NCBI GenBank assembly: GCA_946616385.1
Contig: CAMOIZ010000002.1
Coordinates: 1-32,929, forward strand
Length of the DNA: 32,929 nt
Direction of reading: 5' to 3'
DNA from: an uncultured Bacteroidales bacterium
GTDB taxonomy: Bacteria; Bacteroidota; Bacteroidia; Bacteroidales; UBA932
Positions 9,507-17,961 of the stretch are shown piece by piece. Position 1 is the stretch's first letter, and each line of letters opens with the position of its first letter. The position numbers and the translations under genes were made by a program. Below the pieces are notes generated by a model that did not search any database, was not told where the DNA came from, and was given only the letters and a program-made list of their open reading frames with translations.

Positions 9507-12329
9507 ATGAAACATATCCTGACCACTATTTCCCTTTGTCTGATTGCCGCATCGGCTATTGCTGCAAAACCTAAAACCACCTCCAATGACATTGACAGGC
9601 TGTTCAGCAGCCCGGAGATGCAAAACAGACCATTTGTGAGATGGTGGTGGAATGGAGACCGCGTGGAGCCCTCCGAAATTATCAGGGAACTGGGAATAAT
9701 GCACGAAGCAGGCATCGGCGGGGTGGAGATCAGCCCCATAGAATTCCCTTCAGGTGCAGACACGGTTGGCAGAAAGGCACTGGAATACCTCAGCCCGGAA
9801 TGGCTGGAATGCCTTCAGACCGCATTCGACGAAACCAAACGGCTTGGTATGTACTGCGACCTGCTGATAGGTTCCGGCTGGCCTTTCGGCTCTGAAAGCT
9901 TGCCAAAGGAAGACAGGGCATCAATACTCATCACCACTGCCGATTCCCTCTCTTCCCGGCATCTGGAAATATCGAAATTCGCACTTATAAAACAGGCCGA
10001 TCCCCTTACGACCGTAACCAACCCGAGACGCACGGCGGAGGTGCTTAAAGCGATGCTGGTCCCCCAGGGCATCGGATCCCTTGAAGATGCCATTGACGTT
10101 AGCGACAGATTCCGCGGCGATATTCTCGACATCGACATCCCCGAAGGCGTATGGTGGCTGTACAGCCTTATCCGTTTCGATTCTTTCGCGAGCGTCATCA
10201 ACGGTGCCCCCGGAGCTGCAGGCAGCCAGATCGATTATATGAATGCCGATGCCATCCGGCGTTATCTCGATCATATGGCAGAGAGCATCGAGGCAAAGAC
10301 AGGCCCGCTCAACGGGCATCTGCGTGCTTTTTTTGTCGACAATATGGAACTCGAAGGATGCAACTGGACCTCCGACTTCGCAGAGGAATTCCTCAAACGC
10401 AGGGGCTATGACATAATGCCATGGTTCCCTTTCATAATGTTCAAGATGGGGCGCCTCGGGGATGTTTCCGACTACAGCTTCGGGGCTGAAAAGACTCCGG
10501 AATTCGAGAATCTCGTGCAACGCGCACGATACGACTTCGAAATCACCCGCATGGAGCTCAATTACGAGCGTTATACTGAGACCTTCCTCGCCTGGTGCAA
10601 GGAGAAGGGCGTTAAAGCCAGGGCGCAGGCCTATGGACGCGGCTTCTGGCCTCTTGATTCATCCCTCGGCTACGACATTCCCGAAGGTGAATCCTGGACT
10701 ACCAACTGGCTCAAGCACCGCCTTGGCGAAGAGATGGGAGACGACGACTACCGCCGCGGACGCGGATATACCATGGTCAACAAATACGTATCTTCCGCCG
10801 CCCACCTTGCAGGAAAGCGAATAGTCAGCGCCGAGGAGATGACCAATACCTACAAGGTGTTCAACGTGCCATTGGAGTTCCTGAAAGTCGGCTCCGACAT
10901 GGCCGCATTTTCCGGCATCACCCACTCGGTCTGGCACGGATTCAATTACTCCCCTCCCGACGCCCCCTTTCCGGGCTGGGTACAATACGGCACATTCCAC
11001 AACGAACGCAACACATGGTGGCCTTTCGTGAAGCATCTTAACGACTACAGGGCCCGCCTGAGCGCAATCCTTCAGAACACGGACATGGTCACCGACATCG
11101 CCATCCTGCCTGCGAACGGCGACCTCTGGAGCGAACTCGGGGCCCAGAACGAGCCCTTCCCCACGGCGCTCAACATTACCTATACATCAATGGTATGGGA
11201 AGCGGTGCATAAAAACGGTGGCGGCGCCGATTACGTGAGCGAAGGAATACTTCGCGATGCAAGCATCAAAGACGGGCATCTCTGCTACGGCCCCAAGGCC
11301 TACAAGGTGCTGTTCATCGTCGAAAACAAGGGTATGGACGAAGACGCCCTCGCCAAGATAGAAGAATTCGTAAAGGGTGGAGGCAGGGTTTTCTGCATTG
11401 GATGCATGCCACACAAGAGTCTGGGCCTCAAGGATTTCAGTTTGCGAGATAAAGATATCAAGACAAGGATCGAAACACTTCGGGAGGCATTCCCTGAAAG
11501 GCTTGTCCTGCTTCCCAAAGCAGGGAACGATGCTTATCTTGAGTGGTATACCGAAGTGCAGAGCCGCTATGGTCTCCCCCATTTCGTAAGTATCTCGAAT
11601 CCGGACAGATTCCTCCTTCAGAACCATTACAAGGCCGATGACGGCTCGCACTGGTTCCTGTTTGCGAATGCCAGCTTCTCCGCAAGGCAGAGTACAATGC
11701 TGGAATTCGATCCATCAATATGCAAAGGGAGGAAGGCCTGGGTATACAACCCATCCGACGGCAGGAAATACCGTCTGAAAATGGAGGGAAACAAAGTCCG
11801 TCTCGAACTCGGGCCTTCTGAAACCATCGTGATAGCCTTCAACAAACTTGGAGGGAAAGCCCCTGAATGGAAACAGCTGCCACCGCGCCAGGGAGCCGGC
11901 ACAAAGATTTGCGGTTGGACGGTGGAACTGCGCAATCCTCAAGTAGATACCCTGATCCGCTTCGAGTGCGACACTCTCGCCGACCTCAAGGACAGCCATC
12001 CGGCCTTCATGGGCACGGCAACATATACGGCAAGCATCAAGCTCTCGGACTCCATTCCCTCATACATCGACCTGGGCAAGGTCTGCGACATAGCCGAACT
12101 CCGCATCAATGGCAAGGATGCCGGACTTCGCTGGTGGGGGGAATCCGTTTTTGAAACCGAAGGTTTGCTGCATGAAGGTGTGAACACCATCGAGATAAGG
12201 GTAACCACCATGATGGGCAATTACGTACGTTCGTTAGGTAATGAGAATTCCGCCGCCAGACGCTTCATCCTGCGCAGGAACCATCCGCTTGTATCTGCAG
12301 GTCTCCTCGGACCGGTGATACTATATTAA
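9507..12329 (+). CDS. Glycoside hydrolase family 106-like protein (alpha-L-rhamnosidase type)
   Basis: A secreted enzyme predicted to release rhamnose or a related sugar from plant or microbial polysaccharides. The 940-residue product starts with a Sec signal peptide (about 1-20, ending AIAA). The N-terminal hallmark of GH106 follows: FVRWWWNGDRVEPSEIIRE, then MHEAGIGGVEISP, LGMYCDLLIGSGWPFG and FFVDNMELEG. The middle SAEEMTN and HGFNYSPPDAPFPGW segments are also family-like. The C-terminus (about 820-940) looks like a beta-sandwich of the GH2-type sugar-binding kind, with IDLGKVCDIAELRINGKDAG and GVNTIEIRVT. No SusC/SusD pair, regulator or other glycosidase adjoins it, so it is not visibly part of a polysaccharide utilisation locus. 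Its stop codon interlocks with that of the convergent M28-like gene. The family call is good; the substrate is unknown. Confidence 0.87.
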   Translation: MKHILTTISLCLIAASAIAAKPKTTSNDIDRLFSSPEMQNRPFVRWWWNGDRVEPSEIIRELGIMHEAGIGGVEISPIEFPSGADTVGRKALEYLSPEWLECLQTAFDETKRLGMYCDLLIGSGWPFGSESLPKEDRASILITTADSLSSRHLEISKFALIKQADPLTTVTNPRRTAEVLKAMLVPQGIGSLEDAIDVSDRFRGDILDIDIPEGVWWLYSLIRFDSFASVINGAPGAAGSQIDYMNADAIRRYLDHMAESIEAKTGPLNGHLRAFFVDNMELEGCNWTSDFAEEFLKRRGYDIMPWFPFIMFKMGRLGDVSDYSFGAEKTPEFENLVQRARYDFEITRMELNYERYTETFLAWCKEKGVKARAQAYGRGFWPLDSSLGYDIPEGESWTTNWLKHRLGEEMGDDDYRRGRGYTMVNKYVSSAAHLAGKRIVSAEEMTNTYKVFNVPLEFLKVGSDMAAFSGITHSVWHGFNYSPPDAPFPGWVQYGTFHNERNTWWPFVKHLNDYRARLSAILQNTDMVTDIAILPANGDLWSELGAQNEPFPTALNITYTSMVWEAVHKNGGGADYVSEGILRDASIKDGHLCYGPKAYKVLFIVENKGMDEDALAKIEEFVKGGGRVFCIGCMPHKSLGLKDFSLRDKDIKTRIETLREAFPERLVLLPKAGNDAYLEWYTEVQSRYGLPHFVSISNPDRFLLQNHYKADDGSHWFLFANASFSARQSTMLEFDPSICKGRKAWVYNPSDGRKYRLKMEGNKVRLELGPSETIVIAFNKLGGKAPEWKQLPPRQGAGTKICGWTVELRNPQVDTLIRFECDTLADLKDSHPAFMGTATYTASIKLSDSIPSYIDLGKVCDIAELRINGKDAGLRWWGESVFETEGLLHEGVNTIEIRVTTMMGNYVRSLGNENSAARRFILRRNHPLVSAGLLGPVILY

Positions 12330-13213
12330 AGCGCTTGCAACCAACGGGTTATCAGATCAACCCTGTCGGCAAATACGGAATAATCCAGAGACTCGAAGGT
12401 ATCGCTCTCACGGTTCGTGTTGAGGGTGATGCCGGAAGTGAACATCAGTACCGGGACTCCCCTGCTGAAGAAAGGCTTTTGATCGCCGACCTTGCGGTAG
12501 AACAGGTCGGTGAACGAGCGGCTGTTGTAATAATTGTAGTACAGGTGAAGAGTTTTCCCGGAGTTCAGTTTGTCGAAGCTGCGCTGATATGCGGATCCTC
12601 CGAGAATGATCAGGTAGTTCTTCCAGAATTTGTCGGGAGGGGCAAGCGAAGAGCCGAGAATATCCAGATTCACGACCATACGCAGAGGACGCTTTGCCAA
12701 TAAAGCCGCCAATGCTTCGGATCCGGCCATGTTGGCGTTGTGACCATCCACGAAGGCAATTATCACGTCGCTTCTCTCCTTGAGCTTCTCTGCTATGGCA
12801 AGCAGTGCTGCGGCTCCGGACCCGTTGCTGTCGGCGCCGGGATAAAGGCGTCCCCCCATCTTGCCTAGCCCATCGTAATATGCCATAAGCAGGATTGCCG
12901 GTTTTTTACCGTCGATGGAGCCTGCCAGGATGTTGTGTCCGACGGCATCTCCTGTCGTGCTGAAACTTTTAGTCTGCACGTCGTATCCATGATTGACCAG
13001 GCGCCTGATTATGTAGAATGCCGCCTCGTTAGCCCCCTGGCTGCCGGTTTTGCGTCCGCAGCACAGACTGTCGGAAAGAAACTCCACATCCCTTTTCAAC
13101 GATGACTCAAGACGGGTGCAATCCCCCTCATCTCCATCTGCCTGCGCCCTCAGCCCGCTCAGGAGCAGGATGAGAATGAAAAATATTTTTGCGCCACGGG
13201 CTGAAACAGGCAT
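12326..13213 (-). CDS. Secreted M28 peptidase-like protein with degenerate active site
   Basis: The 295-residue product has a signal peptide (hydrophobic 9-21, possible cleavage after RAQA) and an M28 aminopeptidase-type fold. Recognisable blocks are VGHNILAGSIDGKKPAILLMAYYDG, YPGADSNGSGAAALLAIAEKL, IIAFVDGHNANMAGS, MVVNLDILGSS, and RGVPVLMFTSG with SDTFESLDY. In active M28 enzymes these read HxD, PGADDN.SG, EE..GS, D and a His before D-T. Here the His is Y112, the second Asp is S129, the Glu pair is H158-N159, and the last His is replaced by Asn (N267 by my spacing). D128 and D184 remain. I therefore infer no classical two-zinc peptidase activity. The ATG at 13213 is chosen because longer in-frame starts lie upstream of the promoter and within the divergent gene. 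Confidence 0.8.
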   Translation of the reverse strand: MPVSARGAKIFFILILLLSGLRAQADGDEGDCTRLESSLKRDVEFLSDSLCCGRKTGSQGANEAAFYIIRRLVNHGYDVQTKSFSTTGDAVGHNILAGSIDGKKPAILLMAYYDGLGKMGGRLYPGADSNGSGAAALLAIAEKLKERSDVIIAFVDGHNANMAGSEALAALLAKRPLRMVVNLDILGSSLAPPDKFWKNYLIILGGSAYQRSFDKLNSGKTLHLYYNYYNSRSFTDLFYRKVGDQKPFFSRGVPVLMFTSGITLNTNRESDTFESLDYSVFADRVDLITRWLQAL

Positions 13214-13222
13214 AATAAATGT

Positions 13223-13230
13223 TATATTTG
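13223..13230 (+). promoter_or_regulatory. -7 promoter box for the TPR protein gene
   Basis: TATATTTG lies 29 nt before the ATG at 13260. It is located inside the predicted leader of the oppositely transcribed M28-like gene. Confidence 0.62.
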
Positions 13231-13251
13231 CTTGATAGTGCAAAAGCAGCA

Positions 13252-13259
13252 CAAAATTA
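13252..13259 (-). promoter_or_regulatory. -7 promoter box for the M28-like gene
   Basis: TAATTTTG on the minus strand matches TAnnTTTG, 38 nt before the ATG at 13213. It directly abuts the start codon of the TPR gene on the other strand, so the two transcripts would overlap by about ten bases. Confidence 0.5.
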
Positions 13260-15311
13260 ATGAAAAAGTTCGGGCTGGCAATATTTCTTACGATATGTCT
13301 GACATTCTGTCCGTCAGGGCTTGCCCGTGCCCAATACGACAAGGACGTTTTCTTCCTCCGCGGCAGGCAGGCATTCTCGGACGGCAAGTACGCACTTGCC
13401 ATAGAGAACTTCAATGTACTCGCCCGTCTGGACTCCACGGATTACTGGAACTTTTTCTTCCGCGGCATCTCCAAATACAATCTTGGCGACATTCGCGGGG
13501 CCCAGCAGGACTTCGACCGTTCGGTGCGCCTGAATCCCGTCTTTACAAACGGATACCACTACCGAGGCATTACCAGGAGCCGCCAAGGCCAGTATGAGGA
13601 AGGGCTTGCAGACATCAACAAGGCGATTGAACTCCGTCCGGGCTACATAGGCCTCTACTTCAGCCGCGGCATCACGTATTTCCTCGCACAGCGCTTCGAC
13701 GAGGCGGTCGAAGACTTCAACCGTTACATAAAGAAGGAACCCAAGGATCCGGGCGCCTACCTCAACCGCGGTGCCTGTTACCTTTTCCGGAAAGATACCC
13801 TCAAAGCTCTCGAAGACTACAACAAAGCCCTGAAACTCGACCGCTACGACCCCGAGGCCTACATACGGCGCGGCCGTCTCTACGCTGCCAAGCAGGATTA
13901 CGAGAAGGCCATCGGCGATCTCGATTTCGCCATCCAGCTCGATTCCTCCAACACATTCGCTTATTTCAACAGGGCCCTGATGCATGCCGACAACAATAAT
14001 CCGAAGGCTGCAATGGCAGATCTCGACAGGGTGCTGAAGGAAGAGCCCGGGAATGCCCTCACTCTCTATAACAGGAGCCTGCTGAAAGCTCAGGTCGGCG
14101 ATTTCGAAGGAGCTCTCGACGACATGGACAGGGTCATAGGCATCAACAAGGGCAATGTGCTCGCATTCTTCAACAGGGCAGGATTTTTCATCGAGATGGG
14201 CCGTTGGCAGGACGCTCTTGAAGACTACAATATGGCCATCGCCCTCTATCCCGACTTTGCAAAGGCCTACATGAACAGGTCATATGTCGAGAACAGGATG
14301 GGCCGGATGAAGGCATCCAAGGCCGATTACGAAATCGCCAGAAAAAAGGTTGCGGAGTATGAGAGCAAGAATTCCAGAGGAGAAGCGGATTTCGCCGATA
14401 CCACGCGCAAATACAGCTCCCTGCTGGCCCTTGACGCCGACTTTGCAAAGAAGGATTTCGACAACGAACTCCTCCAGCACCGCGACATCGACATCCGACT
14501 CAAGCCTCTGTTCAAGTTCAAGATCGCAGGCGACGAAAACGGCCCCGTGCAACCATTGCGCCGCGAATTCGACAATCCTCTGATAGAGCGCTTCATTTCT
14601 ATGGTGCCTGTTCCGGTCACCCTTACAAACGAAGATATCCAGGCCGTCCGGCTTAGCAGAAGTCTCTCCAGCATCCTCGCAGGCGATACCAGCAGCGGGG
14701 CCAGGGGCACTGCTCTTACTCCGGCAGAAATCAGTTTCATCCAAGGTATCTACGAAGTGCAGAACAAGCAGTACAATGCCGCCCTGGCCTGCTTCGACAA
14801 GGCGGCCAGGACTGCAGAGGACTACGTATCGAAAGACAAGTTCTCCCGTTTCTACAAAGCTTTCTATCTTATGAACCGTGGGGTACTCAAGGCGGAAATG
14901 ATTGACTTCATAGCCAGCATGGAGCGCAACGTGCAGACCCTCACGATGGATGACCAGGGAACAATACGGGCCCGGGTGAGCGACCGCATAGACCGCAACT
15001 ACGACTATTCCGAAGCCATCGACGACATGAAGGAAGCAATACGTATTCTCCCGGACATCCCCTATCTCTATTTCAACCTGGGGAACCTTTACTGCCTTTC
15101 CGGACAGATGGTGGATGCAATAGGCAATTACGACCGTGCCATAGGCATCTATCCCTACCTGGGTGACGCATATTACAACCGCGGACTCGCGCTCATATTC
15201 ATCAAGGATAAAGAAAAAGGCTGCATAGACCTTTCCCGCGCCGGAGAACTGGGCGTGGCAGATGCCTACAGCGTAATCTCCAAATACTGCAAATCAGATG
15301 ATCAGCAATAA
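13260..15311 (+). CDS. Exported tetratricopeptide repeat protein with ten exact 34-residue units
   Basis: The 683-residue product begins with a signal peptide (about 1-25, ending ARAQ), so it acts outside the cytoplasm. Residues 28-367 are ten consecutive TPR units of exactly 34 residues with no insertions, each near the pattern aYxnRG..y...g....A..D...a..l.P. A charged, probably less ordered stretch (about 368-490) follows. The C-terminal part has further TPR-like helices, for example FNLGNLYCLSGQMVDAIGNYDRAIGIYP followed by YYNRGLALIFIKDKEKGCIDLSRAGELG, whose last unit is Sel1-like. TPR arrays bind other proteins and no enzyme motif is visible. The gene overlaps the following hydrolase gene by 14 bp. 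The binding partner is unknown. Confidence 0.9.
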   Translation: MKKFGLAIFLTICLTFCPSGLARAQYDKDVFFLRGRQAFSDGKYALAIENFNVLARLDSTDYWNFFFRGISKYNLGDIRGAQQDFDRSVRLNPVFTNGYHYRGITRSRQGQYEEGLADINKAIELRPGYIGLYFSRGITYFLAQRFDEAVEDFNRYIKKEPKDPGAYLNRGACYLFRKDTLKALEDYNKALKLDRYDPEAYIRRGRLYAAKQDYEKAIGDLDFAIQLDSSNTFAYFNRALMHADNNNPKAAMADLDRVLKEEPGNALTLYNRSLLKAQVGDFEGALDDMDRVIGINKGNVLAFFNRAGFFIEMGRWQDALEDYNMAIALYPDFAKAYMNRSYVENRMGRMKASKADYEIARKKVAEYESKNSRGEADFADTTRKYSSLLALDADFAKKDFDNELLQHRDIDIRLKPLFKFKIAGDENGPVQPLRREFDNPLIERFISMVPVPVTLTNEDIQAVRLSRSLSSILAGDTSSGARGTALTPAEISFIQGIYEVQNKQYNAALACFDKAARTAEDYVSKDKFSRFYKAFYLMNRGVLKAEMIDFIASMERNVQTLTMDDQGTIRARVSDRIDRNYDYSEAIDDMKEAIRILPDIPYLYFNLGNLYCLSGQMVDAIGNYDRAIGIYPYLGDAYYNRGLALIFIKDKEKGCIDLSRAGELGVADAYSVISKYCKSDDQQ

Positions 15312-16107
15312 GATAGTATTCCAGTCTTTGTCCAGCGGCAGTTGCGGAAACTGCTATTTTCTCCATCTTGACGACGGAGAAGGAGGAGCAGGGATAGTGA
15401 TCGATGCCGGAGTGAGCATGAGGCGCCTGAAGCAGGAACTGACCAAAAACGGATTCACCTACGACGACATCGACGCCGTGCTGATCACCCACGACCACAT
15501 GGACCACATCCACAATCTTGGCCCCTACTGCAAGCGGCTGCTGAAACCGGTATGGATGACACGCAAACTCAGATCTTCGCTCGCAACCCACTGGATGACA
15601 GGCGAATATCTCACTCCGGTGGTGAAGCAGCTGCAGGATGGCGAGTGGTCGGAAATCGTGCCGGGCAAAGTGAGGGCACGCTACTTCATAGTGCCTCACG
15701 ACGCCACCCAGACCGTCGGATACTGCATCGACCTTCATGGATATATCTTCGTGATAATGACCGACATAGGACGCATGACCGACGAAGCGATAGCCTATGC
15801 GCGGCAGGCATCCACGGTAGTGATCGAATCCAACTACGACCTCGACATGCTGCGCGGCGGCTCGTATCCGATAGAGCTTCAGAACCGCATCTGCAGCGGA
15901 TTCGGGCATCTTTCGAACGAGGAGTGCGCCGATGCGATCAGGGATTTCCTGCATCCGGGGCTGTCCAATGTGTTCCTCTGCCATCTCAGCGAGAACAACA
16001 ACACCCCCCACAAAGCCCTTGCCGCCAGCGCCCCTGTAGTGGAAGGCACCGGAATCAGGCTGCTGCCGCTTCCCAGACAAACGGCGTCTCCTATGTTCAT
16101 ATTGTAA
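15298..16107 (+). CDS. Metallo-beta-lactamase fold hydrolase, YycJ/WalJ-like
   Basis: The 269-residue protein has no signal peptide and is probably cytoplasmic. The opening FQSLSSGSCGNCYFL, the VIDAGVSMRRLKQEL segment and the metal-binding THDHMDH at 64-70 are characteristic of the YycJ/WalJ branch. Further metal-ligand candidates are the His in VPHDATQTVGY, the Asp in IMTDIGRM and the His in FLCHLSENNNTP. In Firmicutes WalJ is a nuclease-like protein linked to the WalRK cell-wall system and to coordination of replication and division; its substrate in Bacteroidota is not established. The start ATG lies inside the end of the TPR gene (14-bp overlap), so translation is probably coupled. The family is sure, the function less so. 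Confidence 0.9.
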   Translation: MISNKIVFQSLSSGSCGNCYFLHLDDGEGGAGIVIDAGVSMRRLKQELTKNGFTYDDIDAVLITHDHMDHIHNLGPYCKRLLKPVWMTRKLRSSLATHWMTGEYLTPVVKQLQDGEWSEIVPGKVRARYFIVPHDATQTVGYCIDLHGYIFVIMTDIGRMTDEAIAYARQASTVVIESNYDLDMLRGGSYPIELQNRICSGFGHLSNEECADAIRDFLHPGLSNVFLCHLSENNNTPHKALAASAPVVEGTGIRLLPLPRQTASPMFIL

Positions 16108-16112
16108 TTTTG

Positions 16113-16131
16113 ATTATCTTTGTAAGATAAT
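16113..16131 (+). promoter_or_regulatory. Promoter with an 8-bp palindrome across the -7 box, directly before the ABC exporter start codon
   Basis: The -7 box TATCTTTG (16115-16122) is embedded in a perfect inverted repeat, ATTATCTT (16113-16120) and AAGATAAT (16124-16131), with TGT between. The ATG follows at 16132. Most of the left arm would not be transcribed, so an operator at DNA level is more plausible than an RNA hairpin. No binding protein can be named. Confidence 0.55.
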
Positions 16132-17961
16132 ATGAAAGCATTCTGGAATATGCTGAGGCGCTATGTCAGCCCCTACAGCAAATATCTCGGAGGATCGGTG
16201 CTGATGAACGTGCTCAGCGCCGTATTCAATATTTTCTCCTTTGCCCTTATCATCCCTGTTCTCAGGATCATATTCCAGATGGACGATACTGTGTACGAAT
16301 TCATCCCCTGGGGCACCGGAGATCTGATGAAAACCCTGGCGAACAACTTCAACTGGTTCGTCAGCCAGTACAATGTGGAGCACGGTCCTATCATTACCCT
16401 TATCAGCCTTTCGGCGGTAATGATCCTGATGACCGCCCTCAAGACCGCATGCTATTTCGGATCCACCGCAGTCATGGTGCCTCTTCGCACGGGCATCGTC
16501 AAGGACATGCGCATGGAAATCTACAACAAGATCCTTTCCCTGCCGCTTGGGTTCTTCTCCCAGGAACGGAAGGGCGACATCATAGCCCGCATGAGCGGAG
16601 ATGTGCAGGAGGTGGAGAATTCCATCACGGGTTCACTGGACATGATCATCAAGAATCCTATCCTGATCATCATCTATCTGGGGACTCTCATAGCCATTTC
16701 CTGGAAACTGACCTTGTTCGTGCTGATTTTCGCACCTTTGATGATATGGCTGATGGGCGTGATCGGGCGTAATCTCAAGAAGAAATCCACTGAAGCCCAG
16801 GCACTTTGGAGCGATACCATGAGCCAGGTGGAAGAGACGCTCGGAGGTTTGAGAGTCATCAAGGCGTTCCTTGCAGAAAAGGTCATGAGCCTGCGTTTCG
16901 GAAAGGTCACGGATGCCATGAGGCGCAAGAATGCCAGGGTCGCCACCCGTCAGGCGCTGGCGCATCCTGTCAGCGAATTCCTCGGAACAGTGATGATATG
17001 CATCGTACTCTGCGTAGGCGGAGCCCTGATCGTGGGAGACAATTCATTCATCGACGCCCCCACCTTCATCTATTTCATGACCATCCTCTACAGCATCATA
17101 CAGCCGATAAAAGACCTTTCAAAGGCCGCCTACAACATTCCAAAGGGTCTTGCTTCGATGGAGAGGATCGACCGCATACTCAACGCCCGCAATTCCATCA
17201 AAGATTCCGAGGGTGCCAAGGATATCGCATCGCTGGATGGGAGCATACGCTTCGAAGGAGTTGGTTTCAGCTACGACGGTTCCCGCCAGATACTGTCCGA
17301 CATCAACCTCGATATTCCCAAGGGCAAGACCATCGCGATAGTAGGAGCTTCCGGAGGAGGCAAATCCACGCTGGTGGATCTTATTCCCCGCTTCTACGAC
17401 GTTAATGAAGGGCGCATCACCCTGGACGGCACCGACATACGCGAATTCAAGCTCGAAAGCCTCAGGGCTCTGATGGGCAACGTCAACCAGGAGCCCATCC
17501 TCTTCAACGATACCATCTTCAACAACATAGCCTTCGGCGTTGAAGGAGCGACCGAGGAACAGGTGATCGAGGCGGCAAAGATTGCCAACGCCCACGAATT
17601 CATCATGGAGAAAGAGGAAGGATACCAGACAAACGTCGGCGACCGCGGTTGCAAGCTCAGCGGCGGACAGCGTCAGCGCATCAGCATTGCCAGGGCGATA
17701 CTCAAGAATCCGCCCATCCTCATTCTTGACGAAGCTACGGCTGCCCTCGACACCGAGAGCGAACGTGCCGTACAGGAAGCCCTCGAGCGCCTTATGAACA
17801 ACCGCACAACCATTGCCATCGCCCACCGCCTGAGTACTATCAAGGATGCCGACGAAATCATCGTGATCGACGAAGGAAGGATCGTGGAAAGGGGCAGGCA
17901 CGACGAGTTGATCGCCTTGAACGGCTACTACCGCAAACTCAACGACATGCAGGCACTATGA
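16132..17961 (+). CDS. MsbA-like ABC exporter (fused membrane and ATPase domains)
   Basis: A half-transporter of 609 residues that dimerises in the inner membrane and probably flips lipid A, a lipid-linked intermediate or another amphipathic substrate. The N-terminal part (about 1-345) has the six-helix ABC exporter domain, including LPLGFFSQERKGDIIARMSGDVQEVENS, the coupling-helix region typical of MsbA. The ATPase has Walker A GASGGGKST (about 405-413), Q-loop GNVNQEPILFNDTI, signature LSGGQRQR (about 510), Walker B ILILDEATAALD and H-loop IAHRLST, all intact. It is the first gene of a compact operon: its stop overlaps the VanZ-like gene by ATGA. MsbA is the closest well-known model, but other lipid or peptide exporters share this architecture, so I leave the symbol empty. 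Confidence 0.9.
   Translation: MKAFWNMLRRYVSPYSKYLGGSVLMNVLSAVFNIFSFALIIPVLRIIFQMDDTVYEFIPWGTGDLMKTLANNFNWFVSQYNVEHGPIITLISLSAVMILMTALKTACYFGSTAVMVPLRTGIVKDMRMEIYNKILSLPLGFFSQERKGDIIARMSGDVQEVENSITGSLDMIIKNPILIIIYLGTLIAISWKLTLFVLIFAPLMIWLMGVIGRNLKKKSTEAQALWSDTMSQVEETLGGLRVIKAFLAEKVMSLRFGKVTDAMRRKNARVATRQALAHPVSEFLGTVMICIVLCVGGALIVGDNSFIDAPTFIYFMTILYSIIQPIKDLSKAAYNIPKGLASMERIDRILNARNSIKDSEGAKDIASLDGSIRFEGVGFSYDGSRQILSDINLDIPKGKTIAIVGASGGGKSTLVDLIPRFYDVNEGRITLDGTDIREFKLESLRALMGNVNQEPILFNDTIFNNIAFGVEGATEEQVIEAAKIANAHEFIMEKEEGYQTNVGDRGCKLSGGQRQRISIARAILKNPPILILDEATAALDTESERAVQEALERLMNNRTTIAIAHRLSTIKDADEIIVIDEGRIVERGRHDELIALNGYYRKLNDMQAL

Noticed and set aside
12326..13438. Longer 370-codon version of the M28-like gene
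   Set aside because: The extra N-terminal codons lie beyond the predicted promoter and inside the divergent TPR gene; the ATG at 13213 gives a proper signal peptide.
15202..16080. 292-codon open frame on the minus strand opposite the metallo-beta-lactamase-fold gene
   Set aside because: The plus-strand frame has the full THDHMDH signature and fits the operon; the antisense translation has no family features.
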